Notes under the pieces: generated by a model
Seen by the model: the letters and a program-made list of their open reading frames with translations, nothing else
Database searches by the model: none
Told to the model about the DNA's origin: nothing
In this document: positions 9,712 through 17,817 of the stretch, piece after piece
Numbering within the stretch: position 1 is the first letter of the stretch
Layout of the letters: every line of letters starts with the position of its first letter
NCBI GenBank assembly: GCA_903895695.1
Contig: CAITUY010000001.1
Span: forward strand, 1-64,000
DNA from: an uncultured bacterium
GTDB lineage: Bacteria > Verrucomicrobiota > Kiritimatiellia > CAIKKV01 > CAITUY01
Direction: 5' to 3'
DNA: 64,000 nt
Position numbers and translations under genes: made by a program

Positions 9712-10794
9712 TCAGTTGCCGGGCCGGGCGAGGATCTCAAGATCGGCGATGAGCGGGCGATGGGGCGAGCCGACGTCGGGACCGACCCAGCAGCGGCGAC
9801 AACGCCAGGCGGAGCCGGCCAGGATCTGATCAATGCGCGTCGACACCCACGGCGTGTGGTAGGTATGGCCGAAACCGCAGCCAGCCGTCGAAAAGGCATT
9901 GGCGAACCGCGACCAGCATTGACGGAGGATGACGCTACCCTGGGGGGTATTGAAGTCGCCGGCCAGCATCGTCAGGCGCCCAAGATCCTCCGCGTACCGG
10001 CCAATGATCCGGGACTGCTGGAGCCGCAGCAAACTATTGTCCTGGAGTTCCGCCGGCGCCGTCGGCGAATGCCAGCGGAGATCTTCGAGTTGCGGATGGG
10101 GTGAGGCCAGGCGAAGATTGATGAACGGCACTCGGCCGCCGGGCGTCTCCAGTTCATAGCGCACGGCCTCCCCGGGTTCTGGCCAGTGCTGCACCGCAAG
10201 ATTGTCCACCTTGAGGATGGGGAAGCGGCTGGCCAGCAGCAGTTCGCCAACCACGGAACAGTGCCAGTCACCGCGTCCGAAGGCGGGCAGGGGTTGCAGC
10301 CCCGACCATTCCTGGATCGCCACGACATCGGGCTGTGTCGCCGCAACGACCGCGGCCAATGCGCCGGCGTCCTGCCGGTGAAGGTTGCACGTCAGGACGC
10401 GAATGCGCTGGCCCGACTGAGAGTGGGGGATCGCGAGACGCCACGGAACTTGCAGGCCCAGCACCGGGAACAGGACGATCCAGGCGGCTGCCAGTAGAAC
10501 CCAAAGCGCCTGGCGGCGGACCCACGCGGCGGCGACCGCCAGGGGGAGCAAGGGCAGACTCCAAAGCCAGCAGGGACCGAACAGGAAGACCGTCGCCGGC
10601 CACCAGCGGTCGGCGGTCTCGCGTACGATCAGCCACAGCACCGCGCTGGCGATGCCGTACAGCCAGCAGGCGACGTCGACGAACCGGCGCAAACGCTGCG
10701 GGGTCTTGCAGGCAACGCGCACGCCGTAAATCATCAGGAAGAGCAGGAGCAGGACCGCCACTGCACCGATCCTTTTCAGGTTCATCGCGGACAT
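9712..10794 (-). CDS. Membrane-anchored endonuclease/exonuclease/phosphatase (EEP) family protein
   Basis: The 360-residue product begins with three or more membrane helices (about residues 8-110) followed by an EEP domain. The motifs RVLTCNLHRQD (metal-binding Asn), VVAIQEW (catalytic Glu), LAGDFNTPQGS and a C-terminal GPDVGSPHRPLIADL (Asp/His) match the family. The closest layout is membrane EEP proteins of unknown phosphodiesterase substrate. ATG 10794 is preferred to GTG-type starts inside the hairpin upstream; ATG 10785 is also possible. It lies 32 bases upstream of the transglutaminase gene on the same strand, so co-transcription is likely. Confidence 0.82.
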   Translation of the reverse strand: MSAMNLKRIGAVAVLLLLFLMIYGVRVACKTPQRLRRFVDVACWLYGIASAVLWLIVRETADRWWPATVFLFGPCWLWSLPLLPLAVAAAWVRRQALWVLLAAAWIVLFPVLGLQVPWRLAIPHSQSGQRIRVLTCNLHRQDAGALAAVVAATQPDVVAIQEWSGLQPLPAFGRGDWHCSVVGELLLASRFPILKVDNLAVQHWPEPGEAVRYELETPGGRVPFINLRLASPHPQLEDLRWHSPTAPAELQDNSLLRLQQSRIIGRYAEDLGRLTMLAGDFNTPQGSVILRQCWSRFANAFSTAGCGFGHTYHTPWVSTRIDQILAGSAWRCRRCWVGPDVGSPHRPLIADLEILARPGN

Positions 10795-10798
10795 GGTG

Positions 10799-10822
10799 CT
10801 TGACCGCGGGCGCGCGGTCAAG
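10799..10822. promoter_or_regulatory. Perfect 10-bp hairpin just upstream of the EEP gene start
   Basis: CTTGACCGCG and CGCGGTCAAG are perfect inverted arms around a GGCG loop. The hairpin ends four bases upstream of the chosen ATG on the minus strand, in the 5' leader. It could occlude translation initiation or be an operator. No T-run follows on either strand. Confidence 0.5.
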
Positions 10823-11166
10823 GGCGAGCATGGATTGGATGGGCAGCGTCCCCGCGACCTCGTGTCGCGGGACGCCGAAATGGGAACACCCTATGGCACA
10901 AGACCGGGTGCACAGAATCGGAGAGGCGCCCCATGGGTCCCAGAAAAAGCAGCGGGTGGGTGAACCTTTTTCGGCGGTTGAGCGTTAGTAAGCAATAAGC
11001 ACCTGTCTGGAAGGCTATCTGCCCCTCGGGGAGCGGCGCGGCTTCCCGCGCCGGCCTGCCCTGAGTGCCATCGAAGGGCCGGAGCCGGAAGCGGCTCCGC
11101 TCCAGGCGGCAAAGGGTTCTTCGGATTGGCGCTGAGTAACGTAGAGGCAGAACCCGAGGGGGGAAC
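10823..11166. other. Divergent intergenic region of about 340 bases with a dispersed hairpin
   Basis: No coding region is supported here. It holds the palindrome at 10846-10875, a 23-base GC-rich hairpin at 11033-11055 that recurs with 21 of 23 identical bases at 27782-27804, and presumably the promoter of the gene at 11167. No -10/-35 pair was identified with confidence. AGGGGGG precedes the ATG at 11167 as a ribosome site. Confidence 0.5.
10846..10875. repeat. Dispersed 30-base hairpin repeat, copy 1
   Basis: The segment reads GCGTCCCCGCGAC-CTCGT-GTCGCGGGACGC, an inverted repeat with one extra C in the left arm. Its reverse complement recurs at 62707-62736 within the ccoN tail. Between copies, a C-G pair in one stem is replaced by G-C in the other, so both hairpins stay paired. 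This indicates selection on, or mobility of, the folded structure. Confidence 0.75.
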
Positions 11167-12078
11167 ATGAAAGTCAGAAGATGGGCGGCGGTGGTCGGAA
11201 TGAACATGTGCGCGGCAGCCGGTCTGTACGCGGCTGAGGTCAGCCAGGCGACGACCAACACCTTGCCGGAGATTGTCGTGCGCAAGGCCGTTTCAGTCGC
11301 ACCCGATACGGTTTTGCAGGAAGAACAGGCCGTGGGACCTTACCGGCAGCCCGAATGGACGACGGAACGCCGGTTCCCGACGACGCGGGTCTATCTCCAG
11401 GAGTCGCCTTATGAAATGGGCGTGGAGCAGTGGGATCGCATTCGCGAATTCAAGGATGGGTCCGTTGAACACCGGTTTTCCGAGGAATTCGAGTTGGGTC
11501 TGCCCCATCGATTCCAACTGGACATCTATGAGACCTGGAAAGCCGGGCCGGATGATGTCCACCAAGATGAAGAATCAATCGAGTTTCGCTATGCATTTGC
11601 GGATTGGGGCCGTCTGCCGTTGAATCCAACACTCTATCTGGAATACACATTTGGAACACACGGCGACCCGGATGCCCTGGAGGGCAAACTCCTGCTGGGG
11701 GACGAAATCGGGCAGGGCTGGCACTATGGCGTGAATCTGATCTGTGAACAAGGTCTCTGGGGTGAGCGTTCCACGGAGTTGGCCGGGGCCGCCGCCATCG
11801 GACGAACCGTGATTGATCGAAAACTGAGTCTGGGCATTGAAAGTGAATACGCGAATGAGACGGCGGAGGGATCACGGGGTGCCCCGGAGGTCAGTTTCCT
11901 GCTGGGTCCCAGCGTCCAATGGCGCATCACACCCAAGACGCACCTCGATCTCGCGCCTTTATTCGGACTTACGCATGATTCTCCGCGCGTTGAATCCTGG
12001 ATCGTACTCGGGTACGATTTTGGTCCCGGCACCAGTGACCAAGCGGCTGCGGCGCCGGTTTCCACGAAAGGCCGGTAA
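11167..12078 (+). CDS. Exported beta-rich protein, probable outer-membrane-associated, unknown function
   Basis: The 303-residue product has a signal peptide (VVGMNMCAAAGLYAA, cleavage near residue 22). The remainder is rich in alternating aromatic and charged strands such as RFQLDIYETWKAG and PTLYLEYTFGTHG, and ends in a strand-like ESWIVLGYDFG. This pattern fits a small outer-membrane barrel or a barrel-like domain. A purine-rich ribosome site (GAGGGGGGAAC) precedes the ATG. The next gene starts 23 bases after its stop, so the two probably form an operon. I do not recognise a named family. Confidence 0.6.
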   Translation: MKVRRWAAVVGMNMCAAAGLYAAEVSQATTNTLPEIVVRKAVSVAPDTVLQEEQAVGPYRQPEWTTERRFPTTRVYLQESPYEMGVEQWDRIREFKDGSVEHRFSEEFELGLPHRFQLDIYETWKAGPDDVHQDEESIEFRYAFADWGRLPLNPTLYLEYTFGTHGDPDALEGKLLLGDEIGQGWHYGVNLICEQGLWGERSTELAGAAAIGRTVIDRKLSLGIESEYANETAEGSRGAPEVSFLLGPSVQWRITPKTHLDLAPLFGLTHDSPRVESWIVLGYDFGPGTSDQAAAAPVSTKGR

Positions 12079-12101
12079 TCCGAATCGAAAAGGGAATCGA
12101 A

Positions 12102-12593
12102 ATGAAAAAAGTATTGAGCATCGGAGTTGTGTTTCTGTCTCTCGCCGCCTGCGTGTGGGCGCAGGATCGCCTGGTTACTATCTCGGCCGGCAAAACGCCT
12201 GCGCTGGAGCTTGCCGTGCCGGCGGCGGCCAAGGTGACGCAGGAGAAGGATAAGACCGTGATCCAGACGACCAACATGTTCCTGTACGTGTGGGCGGTGG
12301 CGGACGCGAAGAACGTTGACGACGCACAGGTGCGGCTGGCCGATACAATCAAGGGCGACGTCCTGAAGTTTGCGGCCTCCACGACCAACGCGATCACAGT
12401 AGCCGGCGCGTTGGCCCGGCATCTGATCGGAAAATGCGTCGAAGCCGACGACGGCGATCCCGCCACGGCCGATATCGTGCTCTTTGTCGCCGGTCCTCAT
12501 GTCTTCGTCGCCTGCGTGCACGGGGAGGGGAACGATGCCTCGCGGGAGCGCGAACCGATGCTGAAGGTCCTGCGGACCGCAAAGAGCCCGTAA
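12102..12593 (+). CDS. Small exported protein, unknown function
   Basis: The 163-residue product has a clear signal peptide (MKKVLSIGVVFLSLAACVWA, cleavage after ~20). The mature part is soluble, with a central ADTIKGDVLKFAAS segment and a strand-rich DIVLFVAGPHVFVACVHGEG near the C-terminus. The phrase LAAC could be read as a lipobox, but the residues after Cys and the following VWAQ favour ordinary cleavage. It follows the beta-rich exported protein by 23 bases. No family is recognised, so only export is supported. Confidence 0.6.
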   Translation: MKKVLSIGVVFLSLAACVWAQDRLVTISAGKTPALELAVPAAAKVTQEKDKTVIQTTNMFLYVWAVADAKNVDDAQVRLADTIKGDVLKFAASTTNAITVAGALARHLIGKCVEADDGDPATADIVLFVAGPHVFVACVHGEGNDASREREPMLKVLRTAKSP

Positions 12594-12623
12594 AACCAGC
12601 GCGCGGGCAAGTGACGCGCAAGG

Positions 12624-12646
12624 GCACTGCTCGTTAAGGGCAGTGC
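12624..12646. terminator. Weak hairpin between convergent genes
   Basis: GCACTGC and GCAGTGC form a 7-bp stem with a 9-base loop between two converging genes. No T-run follows on either strand, so it is only a possible bidirectional or Rho-assisted stop. Confidence 0.35.
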
Positions 12647-12670
12647 TTGGTGTGACGAACGCCTGCTTTT

Positions 12671-13774
12671 CTAGTCGAAGCGCTGTACGACGGCGTTGGT
12701 TCGGATGGATGCGTAGATTTCCGCTTCCTTGCGGTTCAGATACTCCGTCCGCAGGATATCCACGACGTTCGCTTCCGTCAGGCGCTGGCATCGGATCACG
12801 TGGAAGCCCCAGGGCGACTCGACCGGCGGCGTGGCGTCGCCGAGCTTTGCGGCCTCGCAGGCGTTTTGAACGTCCCTCCCGAACGTGTCTTTGGGGATAC
12901 ATCCCAGGCTGCCGCCTTTCGATCGGGTCGTGAAGTCCTCCGAAGTATTCTCGGCCAGTTTCGCGAAATCATCGCCCTTTTGCAGCCGTTGCCAGACGTC
13001 CATGGCTTTTCCCTTGGCTTTTTCTCGGACCGCATCGGGATACTCCGCGAAGTCGGGCTGCTGCGCTGTCTTGAAGAAAATGTGCGACATCTTTGTGTAA
13101 GTTTGCTCGACACGCGAACGTTCATTGGCCGCCAGTTTGCCGCGTTCCGCTCCCGGGGGAAATTCGGCGTTCCATAGCGCGTCCACGTGTTTGGTCATGC
13201 CAAGGTCGTTCCGCACGATGTTTCGCAGATCGCTGAGGCACATTGAATTGGCGGCCATGAATCCGTCGAGCGACTTGTAGGTGCAACAGGGGCACCCGCC
13301 CGACGAAGGAGGGTTCTTGCGCAAATCCGCGACCTTCTGATCAACGGCGGTATCGGTCACGCTGACGCCTTGTTTCGCCAGATACTGACGGACCGCAAGT
13401 GACGAGATCAAGTGATCCAGCCGCGTCTGGCGGACATCCTCAAGCATGGAGCCGATCAGATCCCGACCGATCCCGGCGTCGACATCCTCGCGGGAGATGG
13501 TTTCCCCGTTAACCGTCGCGGCCGCGCCGTGCCGCGGTCGCGACTCCACGGGCTTCGGCTTGGGTGCCGGGGCCTGCGGAACGACAGATACCTGTGCCGG
13601 CGTGCCGGTAGTTATGGGCGTGAAGCTGGCCGGCGTCCAGGCCACAGGTGAGGTGGCGGCGCCCGACTGCCCGGCTTGCTCGGGCCGCAGCCAGCCTGTC
13701 CACCAGATAAACCCCCACACCACCAGAGGCGCGCCAACAATGATGGCGAGAAACCTGAGAAGATCTTTGATCAT
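12671..13774 (-). CDS. Membrane-anchored parvulin-type peptidyl-prolyl isomerase (SurA/PrsA-like)
   Basis: The 367-residue protein has an N-terminal membrane anchor (residues 8-28), a Pro-rich linker, a SurA-like N-domain beginning VNGETISREDVD, and a parvulin domain starting at YTKMSHIFFK (about residue 226), with SKGGSLGCIPKD and SPWGFHVIRCQ. A CPCC cluster at residues 161-164 and other Cys are unusual for a parvulin and suggest thiol or metal contact. It assists folding of exported proteins. It starts inside the stop of the upstream DUF3299-like gene (4-base overlap) and is the last gene of the long zinc-type operon. Confidence 0.88.
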   Translation of the reverse strand: MIKDLLRFLAIIVGAPLVVWGFIWWTGWLRPEQAGQSGAATSPVAWTPASFTPITTGTPAQVSVVPQAPAPKPKPVESRPRHGAAATVNGETISREDVDAGIGRDLIGSMLEDVRQTRLDHLISSLAVRQYLAKQGVSVTDTAVDQKVADLRKNPPSSGGCPCCTYKSLDGFMAANSMCLSDLRNIVRNDLGMTKHVDALWNAEFPPGAERGKLAANERSRVEQTYTKMSHIFFKTAQQPDFAEYPDAVREKAKGKAMDVWQRLQKGDDFAKLAENTSEDFTTRSKGGSLGCIPKDTFGRDVQNACEAAKLGDATPPVESPWGFHVIRCQRLTEANVVDILRTEYLNRKEAEIYASIRTNAVVQRFD

Positions 13775-14922
13775 TCGGCCACTCCTCGTTCTGCCGAATC
13801 CGGGCGCCGATCGATCCCGGCGCCACGCATCATCGACCGAAAGCCGACGACGAGGACCGTCGCGAGAATTAGGGCTTCCAAGGGTATCGGAAGCAACGGC
13901 CCTGAATCGACAGCGAGGCTGTTCCTGCCCATGCCGGTTTCCGCCCGGACGGCATCGTGCAGGCTGACGATCCCTTCGCTGGTCCGCAAGGCAGCATCAC
14001 GGGCAATGCGCAACGTGCCGATGAACACGCCTCTCTGCATCCAGGCGGGCGGGATGTTTCCCGTGTCCCGCAGGAAGACGGTGGCCGCCGAATAGAGCGT
14101 GGGTGGCGTGCCTTGGGTTTTGCCATCCCACCAGTCCTTGCTCAGAATGAGTCGCGGGACAGGCGCCTCCCGCCGATCCAACACGAATCCCTCCATCACC
14201 ACGGCTTTTCCGTCCATGGCCTGCAGAGCGGCGGGGATCGCCGCCGTCGCGCCGCCCTTTTGCAGTTCGGTCAACGTGGCGAAATCAAACAGCGGTAGCC
14301 CGGCGCGGCGCGCCGTCTGCGTGGCATCGGCCTCCGGCACGTCTTCTGCGGCCGACGCCACGGAGGTGCCTTCCATGCGATAGATGAATCCCTGCTCGGG
14401 CTGCGGATCGACGAAGAACTTGCCGTTCACGGTGACCGGCGCGAACCGCTCAAATTTCACGGGCGTCTTCATTTCCACGAGCAGGTACTGGTTGTATTGG
14501 GGCCGCGGGCCATAGCAGCAGGTTTGCGTGGTGCGCAGCAGGCAGAACTCGCGGAGTTTTGTGCCGGCCTCCAGGGGATACATGAAGCCCGTGCACGAGG
14601 ACTCGCGACCGCTCAGCGCTCGAACCACGGCCGGGCAGTCCGAGGTAGTTTGGCGGTCGAATGCCCACTGCCCCAACTCCGCGAACGTGAGTCGCTGCGG
14701 CCCGCCGCCCGGCACGGGGGAGGATTCGTCGATGCCGATTTGGTTATGCCCGGTGAGACTGGTCTCCGCGCGCACGACCAGCGCGCCGCGCGCGGCGGCG
14801 GCCTTGAGCCGATTCTGCCGGTGGTGGTACTCCGCATGGTTGGCGGCGAAGATGAACAAGAGGAATAATACCGCGGTCAGGAAACCGCGCCGGCTGAAAC
14901 GTATCTGTGCACTCGTACCCAT
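13771..14922 (-). CDS. DUF3299-like exported membrane protein of the zinc-type operon
   Basis: The 383-residue product starts at ATG 14922, preceded by AGGAGGT at good spacing; an open frame further upstream is ignored for that reason. It has N- and C-terminal membrane segments (FLTAVLFLLFIFAA and ALILATVLVVGFRS). The region SCTGFMYPLE followed by CCYGPRPQYNQYLLVEM resembles DUF3299, and VVMEGFVLDR a second similar fold. DUF3299 proteins accompany Mac-type ABC exporters in zinc-responsive loci such as PA4063-PA4066 of Pseudomonas aeruginosa, as I recall. The role is inferred as periplasmic metal handling or assembly. Confidence 0.65.
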   Translation of the reverse strand: MGTSAQIRFSRRGFLTAVLFLLFIFAANHAEYHHRQNRLKAAAARGALVVRAETSLTGHNQIGIDESSPVPGGGPQRLTFAELGQWAFDRQTTSDCPAVVRALSGRESSCTGFMYPLEAGTKLREFCLLRTTQTCCYGPRPQYNQYLLVEMKTPVKFERFAPVTVNGKFFVDPQPEQGFIYRMEGTSVASAAEDVPEADATQTARRAGLPLFDFATLTELQKGGATAAIPAALQAMDGKAVVMEGFVLDRREAPVPRLILSKDWWDGKTQGTPPTLYSAATVFLRDTGNIPPAWMQRGVFIGTLRIARDAALRTSEGIVSLHDAVRAETGMGRNSLAVDSGPLLPIPLEALILATVLVVGFRSMMRGAGIDRRPDSAERGVAE

Positions 14923-14938
14923 CGCAATCGTCGACCTC

Positions 14939-15448
14939 CTACTGTTTCGCTCCGGCTCCGGCTTCGTCATCGTCCGGATCGTAGCCGGCGGGGTACTCGA
15001 TCCGGATGGCCTGCTTCCTGCCTTTGAAGGTGACCGTGCCCGTCGCGGTAAACTTCTTCGCCCCATTTAGCCAGTCCGCGGCTCCCTCGAAGTGGGAGCA
15101 GTCGCCTTCCTTTTCCTCAGCCAGTTCATTCGGCGCCGCCTTCAGAAGGAGCGGTTTTGCCGCTGGGGCGCCGGCAAGCGTCACAGAGAGCGCGATCTCT
15201 TTGTCCGGCACGCGCACCGCCTTCTCCGTGTCCGTTCCGCCGCCCACGAACCACAGCTTCAGTCTCCCGCCTTCCAGTTTCACTTCCGCGTGACCGTTCT
15301 CGCACGCGCCAAGCGCATTGAGGCATCCGCCGTGCGCGGCCTTGTGCTCGCCCTTCTCTTCCGGGTGTGCCGGGGCCTCGCCCGCGCGGGCCAGAGGAAG
15401 AACAAGCAGGAAAGCCGCTGCCAAACCAATTCTTGTAATGCCATTCAT
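14939..15448 (-). CDS. His/Cys-containing exported protein, probable periplasmic zinc-binding chaperone
   Basis: The 169-residue product starts at ATG 15448 with GAGG upstream and has a signal peptide (LAAAFLLVLPLARA). The mature N-terminus HPEEKGEHKAAHGG is His-rich, followed by Cys in GGCLNALGACENGH and a KLEGGRLKLWFVGGG strand pair. The C-terminus is acidic (DPDDDEAG). The HGGCLN...CENGH pattern is typical of metal-carrier domains also found near metal efflux proteins. It lies 35 bases after an ABC permease and 16 bases before the DUF3299-like gene, so it probably hands zinc or a related metal to these partners. Confidence 0.65.
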   Translation of the reverse strand: MNGITRIGLAAAFLLVLPLARAGEAPAHPEEKGEHKAAHGGCLNALGACENGHAEVKLEGGRLKLWFVGGGTDTEKAVRVPDKEIALSVTLAGAPAAKPLLLKAAPNELAEEKEGDCSHFEGAADWLNGAKKFTATGTVTFKGRKQAIRIEYPAGYDPDDDEAGAGAKQ

Positions 15449-15483
15449 CAGGACCGAATCCTCTATCTCATTTTCATACCCAC

Positions 15484-16731
15484 TCACGATACCGGCGCCA
15501 AGTTTTTGAGGACCCCCAGGCGATACGCCTGGATGGCCGGCAACAGCCCCGCCAGCAGGCCCAGGAGCGCCACGGCGGGCACGATAAGAAGCTCTATGCG
15601 AGCGATATACAGCGCGGAGAACCTTAGTCCGGTTTCCACGCGGATAAACGGGCAGCCGGCGGCCACGATGCAGTGGCCAAAGAGAAGTCCGAGGGTGGCA
15701 CCCAATAATGCGATGGCTGCCGATTCGATCAGTATCAGCCCGAAGACCGTGCGTCGCGTGGCGCCCAGACAACGCAGGAGCGCCAGGTCGCGCCGGCGCT
15801 CGCGCAGGGCGGACACCAGGGCGACGAACAGGAAGAGCAGGGCCAGGGCGGTTACCAGCGCGGCGATTCCCATGAGCACCTGGTCAACCCAGCCGATAAT
15901 GTCGAAGAGGCGCGGCAGCACTTCACTGGGGATAACCAACTGGGCCTGCGATGACTGGTTGATGTTGTACTGTAGATCCTGGATACCCGGATGGATGGCG
16001 CCACCCCGGATGCGTTTGATTTTCAGGTACGCGCCACTGATCTCACGGTGCTCCTCGTTTACCGCCATCTCCTGTGTTTCCGCGCCGTGCCCGCTCAGGG
16101 TGTAGAAGGTAGCGAGGGGAATGTAGATCGCGCGGTCGTGCGGCGTTCCGGTCGGGGCCAGTATCCCGACGAAACGAAGCCGGTCGTTGTGGACCGGATC
16201 GCCGGGATTCACGCCGCAGGTTGGGTTGAACGTGCTGTCCAACTCCAGCCGCAAAGCCCGGGCGGCCTGCGAGCCCGCGACCGCTTCGTCCCGGCTTTGG
16301 AATGGGCGCCCCTCGCCGCCGTCTTCGGGGCGGAACGAAAAGTGCCGGCCCGGCAGATACTCGAAGTCCGTGAAGAACCGCGCGTCGATCGCATTCACGC
16401 GGAATCCGGCGTAGGAATGGCCGGTCGCGAAGGCAATGCCGTCCGTCACGATGTCGCTCTTGAGGACCTTCTGGTAGTACGTCCACGGAATCTTGCCTGG
16501 CATCTCCTCCAGGTGGTAGAGCGCGTTGAGTACGATCTGCAGCGGCGATCCCTTGGGGCCGAGCACCGCGTCGACGCCCAGCCCTTCCTGCGTGAAGTTG
16601 CGATGCGTCTGTTCCCGCAGCGAGGAAACCGCGACGAGCAACGCTACGCCGAGGGCGATGCTGACGACGGCCAGGCCCGTGGACAGCCAGTGCTGACGGA
16701 GACTCTTGAGCACGATGCGCCAGAAGCTCAT
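15484..16731 (-). CDS. MacB/FtsX-type ABC transporter permease of the zinc-type operon
   Basis: The 415-residue product has one N-terminal helix (residues 17-37), a large exported domain and three C-terminal helices, which is the MacB/LolE topology. The segment ALRERRRDLALLRCLGATRRTV is the characteristic coupling region. The exported domain contains GHSYAGFRVNAID and FNPTCGVNPGDPV. Its ATG overlaps the stop of the ATPase gene (ATGA), making a two-part transporter. Mac-type machines act as mechanotransmitters rather than importers, so it may drive release or exchange of a metal or lipoprotein in the envelope. Substrate is inferred. Confidence 0.82.
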   Translation of the reverse strand: MSFWRIVLKSLRQHWLSTGLAVVSIALGVALLVAVSSLREQTHRNFTQEGLGVDAVLGPKGSPLQIVLNALYHLEEMPGKIPWTYYQKVLKSDIVTDGIAFATGHSYAGFRVNAIDARFFTDFEYLPGRHFSFRPEDGGEGRPFQSRDEAVAGSQAARALRLELDSTFNPTCGVNPGDPVHNDRLRFVGILAPTGTPHDRAIYIPLATFYTLSGHGAETQEMAVNEEHREISGAYLKIKRIRGGAIHPGIQDLQYNINQSSQAQLVIPSEVLPRLFDIIGWVDQVLMGIAALVTALALLFLFVALVSALRERRRDLALLRCLGATRRTVFGLILIESAAIALLGATLGLLFGHCIVAAGCPFIRVETGLRFSALYIARIELLIVPAVALLGLLAGLLPAIQAYRLGVLKNLAPVS

Positions 16732-17429
16732 CCGGTTGCTCCCTGGCTCGCGAAGGCGCGGTTCACGGTGAGAAAAGCGTCGCGCCGTTCGAACGCGCCC
16801 ACCACCGTCGGCTCGTGACTGACCACCACCAGCGAGCAGCGTTCGTCACGGCACACGTCCCGGAGCAACTGCACGATCTCGCGTGTGTGCCCTGGATCAA
16901 GGGACCCCGTCGGCTCGTCGGCCAGGATGATCTCGGGCCGTTTGGCGAGGGCGCGGGCGATCGCTACGCGCTGCTGCTCGCCGATGGACAGGTGCGCCGG
17001 ACGGTGGTGCAGGCGATGACCGAGGCCGACCCGCTCCAGAAGCGCCCGAATGTGCGGGTGGTCCACGGCTTGGTGCGAGAACGTCGCGCCGAGCAGTACG
17101 TTCTCCAGAGCCGAGTAGCCCTGCAGCAGGTTGAAGGTCTGGAAGATGTAGCCGATGTGCCTGGCCCGAAAGCGGTCCCGTTGCGCTTCTCCCAGGCGCG
17201 TCAGGTCCTGGCCGCAGACCGAGACTTGGCCGCTTTGCGGAATGAGCAATCCGGCCAGGACATTGAGAAAGGTGGATTTTCCCGAGCCGGACGGTCCGGA
17301 AACGGCCACCTGCTCGTTCGGCTGAAGCTCCCAGCGCGGCACGCTCAGGATCGGCAAGGACTCCGAAACGTTGCCGTACTGCAGGACCAAGTCGTTGATC
17401 TCGACGATCATGGGAACCGTCAAGGTCAT
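16728..17429 (-). CDS. LolD/MacB-type ABC ATPase of the zinc-type operon
   Basis: The 233-residue ATPase has Walker [12 protein letters not shown]-loop YIFQTFNLL, signature [15 protein letters not shown], Walker [13 protein letters not shown] and the switch histidine in VVSHEP. The family is that of LolD, FtsE and MacB ATPases. The ATG at 17429 overlaps the stop of the lipoprotein gene (ATGA) and its own stop overlaps the permease start, so the three genes are translationally coupled. Methionine 7 is an alternative start. Confidence 0.88.
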   Translation of the reverse strand: MTLTVPMIVEINDLVLQYGNVSESLPILSVPRWELQPNEQVAVSGPSGSGKSTFLNVLAGLLIPQSGQVSVCGQDLTRLGEAQRDRFRARHIGYIFQTFNLLQGYSALENVLLGATFSHQAVDHPHIRALLERVGLGHRLHHRPAHLSIGEQQRVAIARALAKRPEIILADEPTGSLDPGHTREIVQLLRDVCRDERCSLVVVSHEPTVVGAFERRDAFLTVNRAFASQGATG

Positions 17430-17800
17430 GGCTTGGGCCCATGCCCTTCGCCATAGGTCACCAGCAAGTAATCGTGAAGATCATTGAGGAATTTCTCGTA
17501 CTGCTCGTCCGTCAAAACCTTACCCGCGGCTGGGAAGTCCAGCACGTGCAAGCAGTCTGGCGGCAGGCGCGTGACGAGTCCGGGCGTCAACGTCACGGAC
17601 ACGGCATTGCTTGCCGCGATGACGATCACATCCGCGTTCGTCTCGGCGCCGATCCGGATGCCATGTTCTTTGCCAATATGCTCGATCATCTCGGAATTGC
17701 CGTCTTGAATCATGTGCTTGCCCTCCTTGCCCGACGGCCGACACCCCGAAATCGCCACGAGGGCCATCACTGTTGTCACGAATACTATGACATTCTTCAT
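17426..17800 (-). CDS. Small predicted lipoprotein of the zinc-type operon
   Basis: The 124-residue product starts at ATG 17800 with GGAGG upstream; the longer open frame is not supported. MKNVIVFVTTVMALVAISGC is a lipoprotein signal with the lipidated Cys at residue 20. The mature part contains EHIGKEHGIRIG and a C-terminal DEQYEKFLNDLHDYLLVTY helix. It lies 17 bases after the metal permease gene and overlaps the Mac-type ATPase. No family is recognised. A membrane-anchored adaptor between the importer and the Mac-type machine is a reasonable guess from position only. Confidence 0.55.
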   Translation of the reverse strand: MKNVIVFVTTVMALVAISGCRPSGKEGKHMIQDGNSEMIEHIGKEHGIRIGAETNADVIVIAASNAVSVTLTPGLVTRLPPDCLHVLDFPAAGKVLTDEQYEKFLNDLHDYLLVTYGEGHGPKP

Positions 17801-17817
17801 ATCCGATTGCCTCCATC

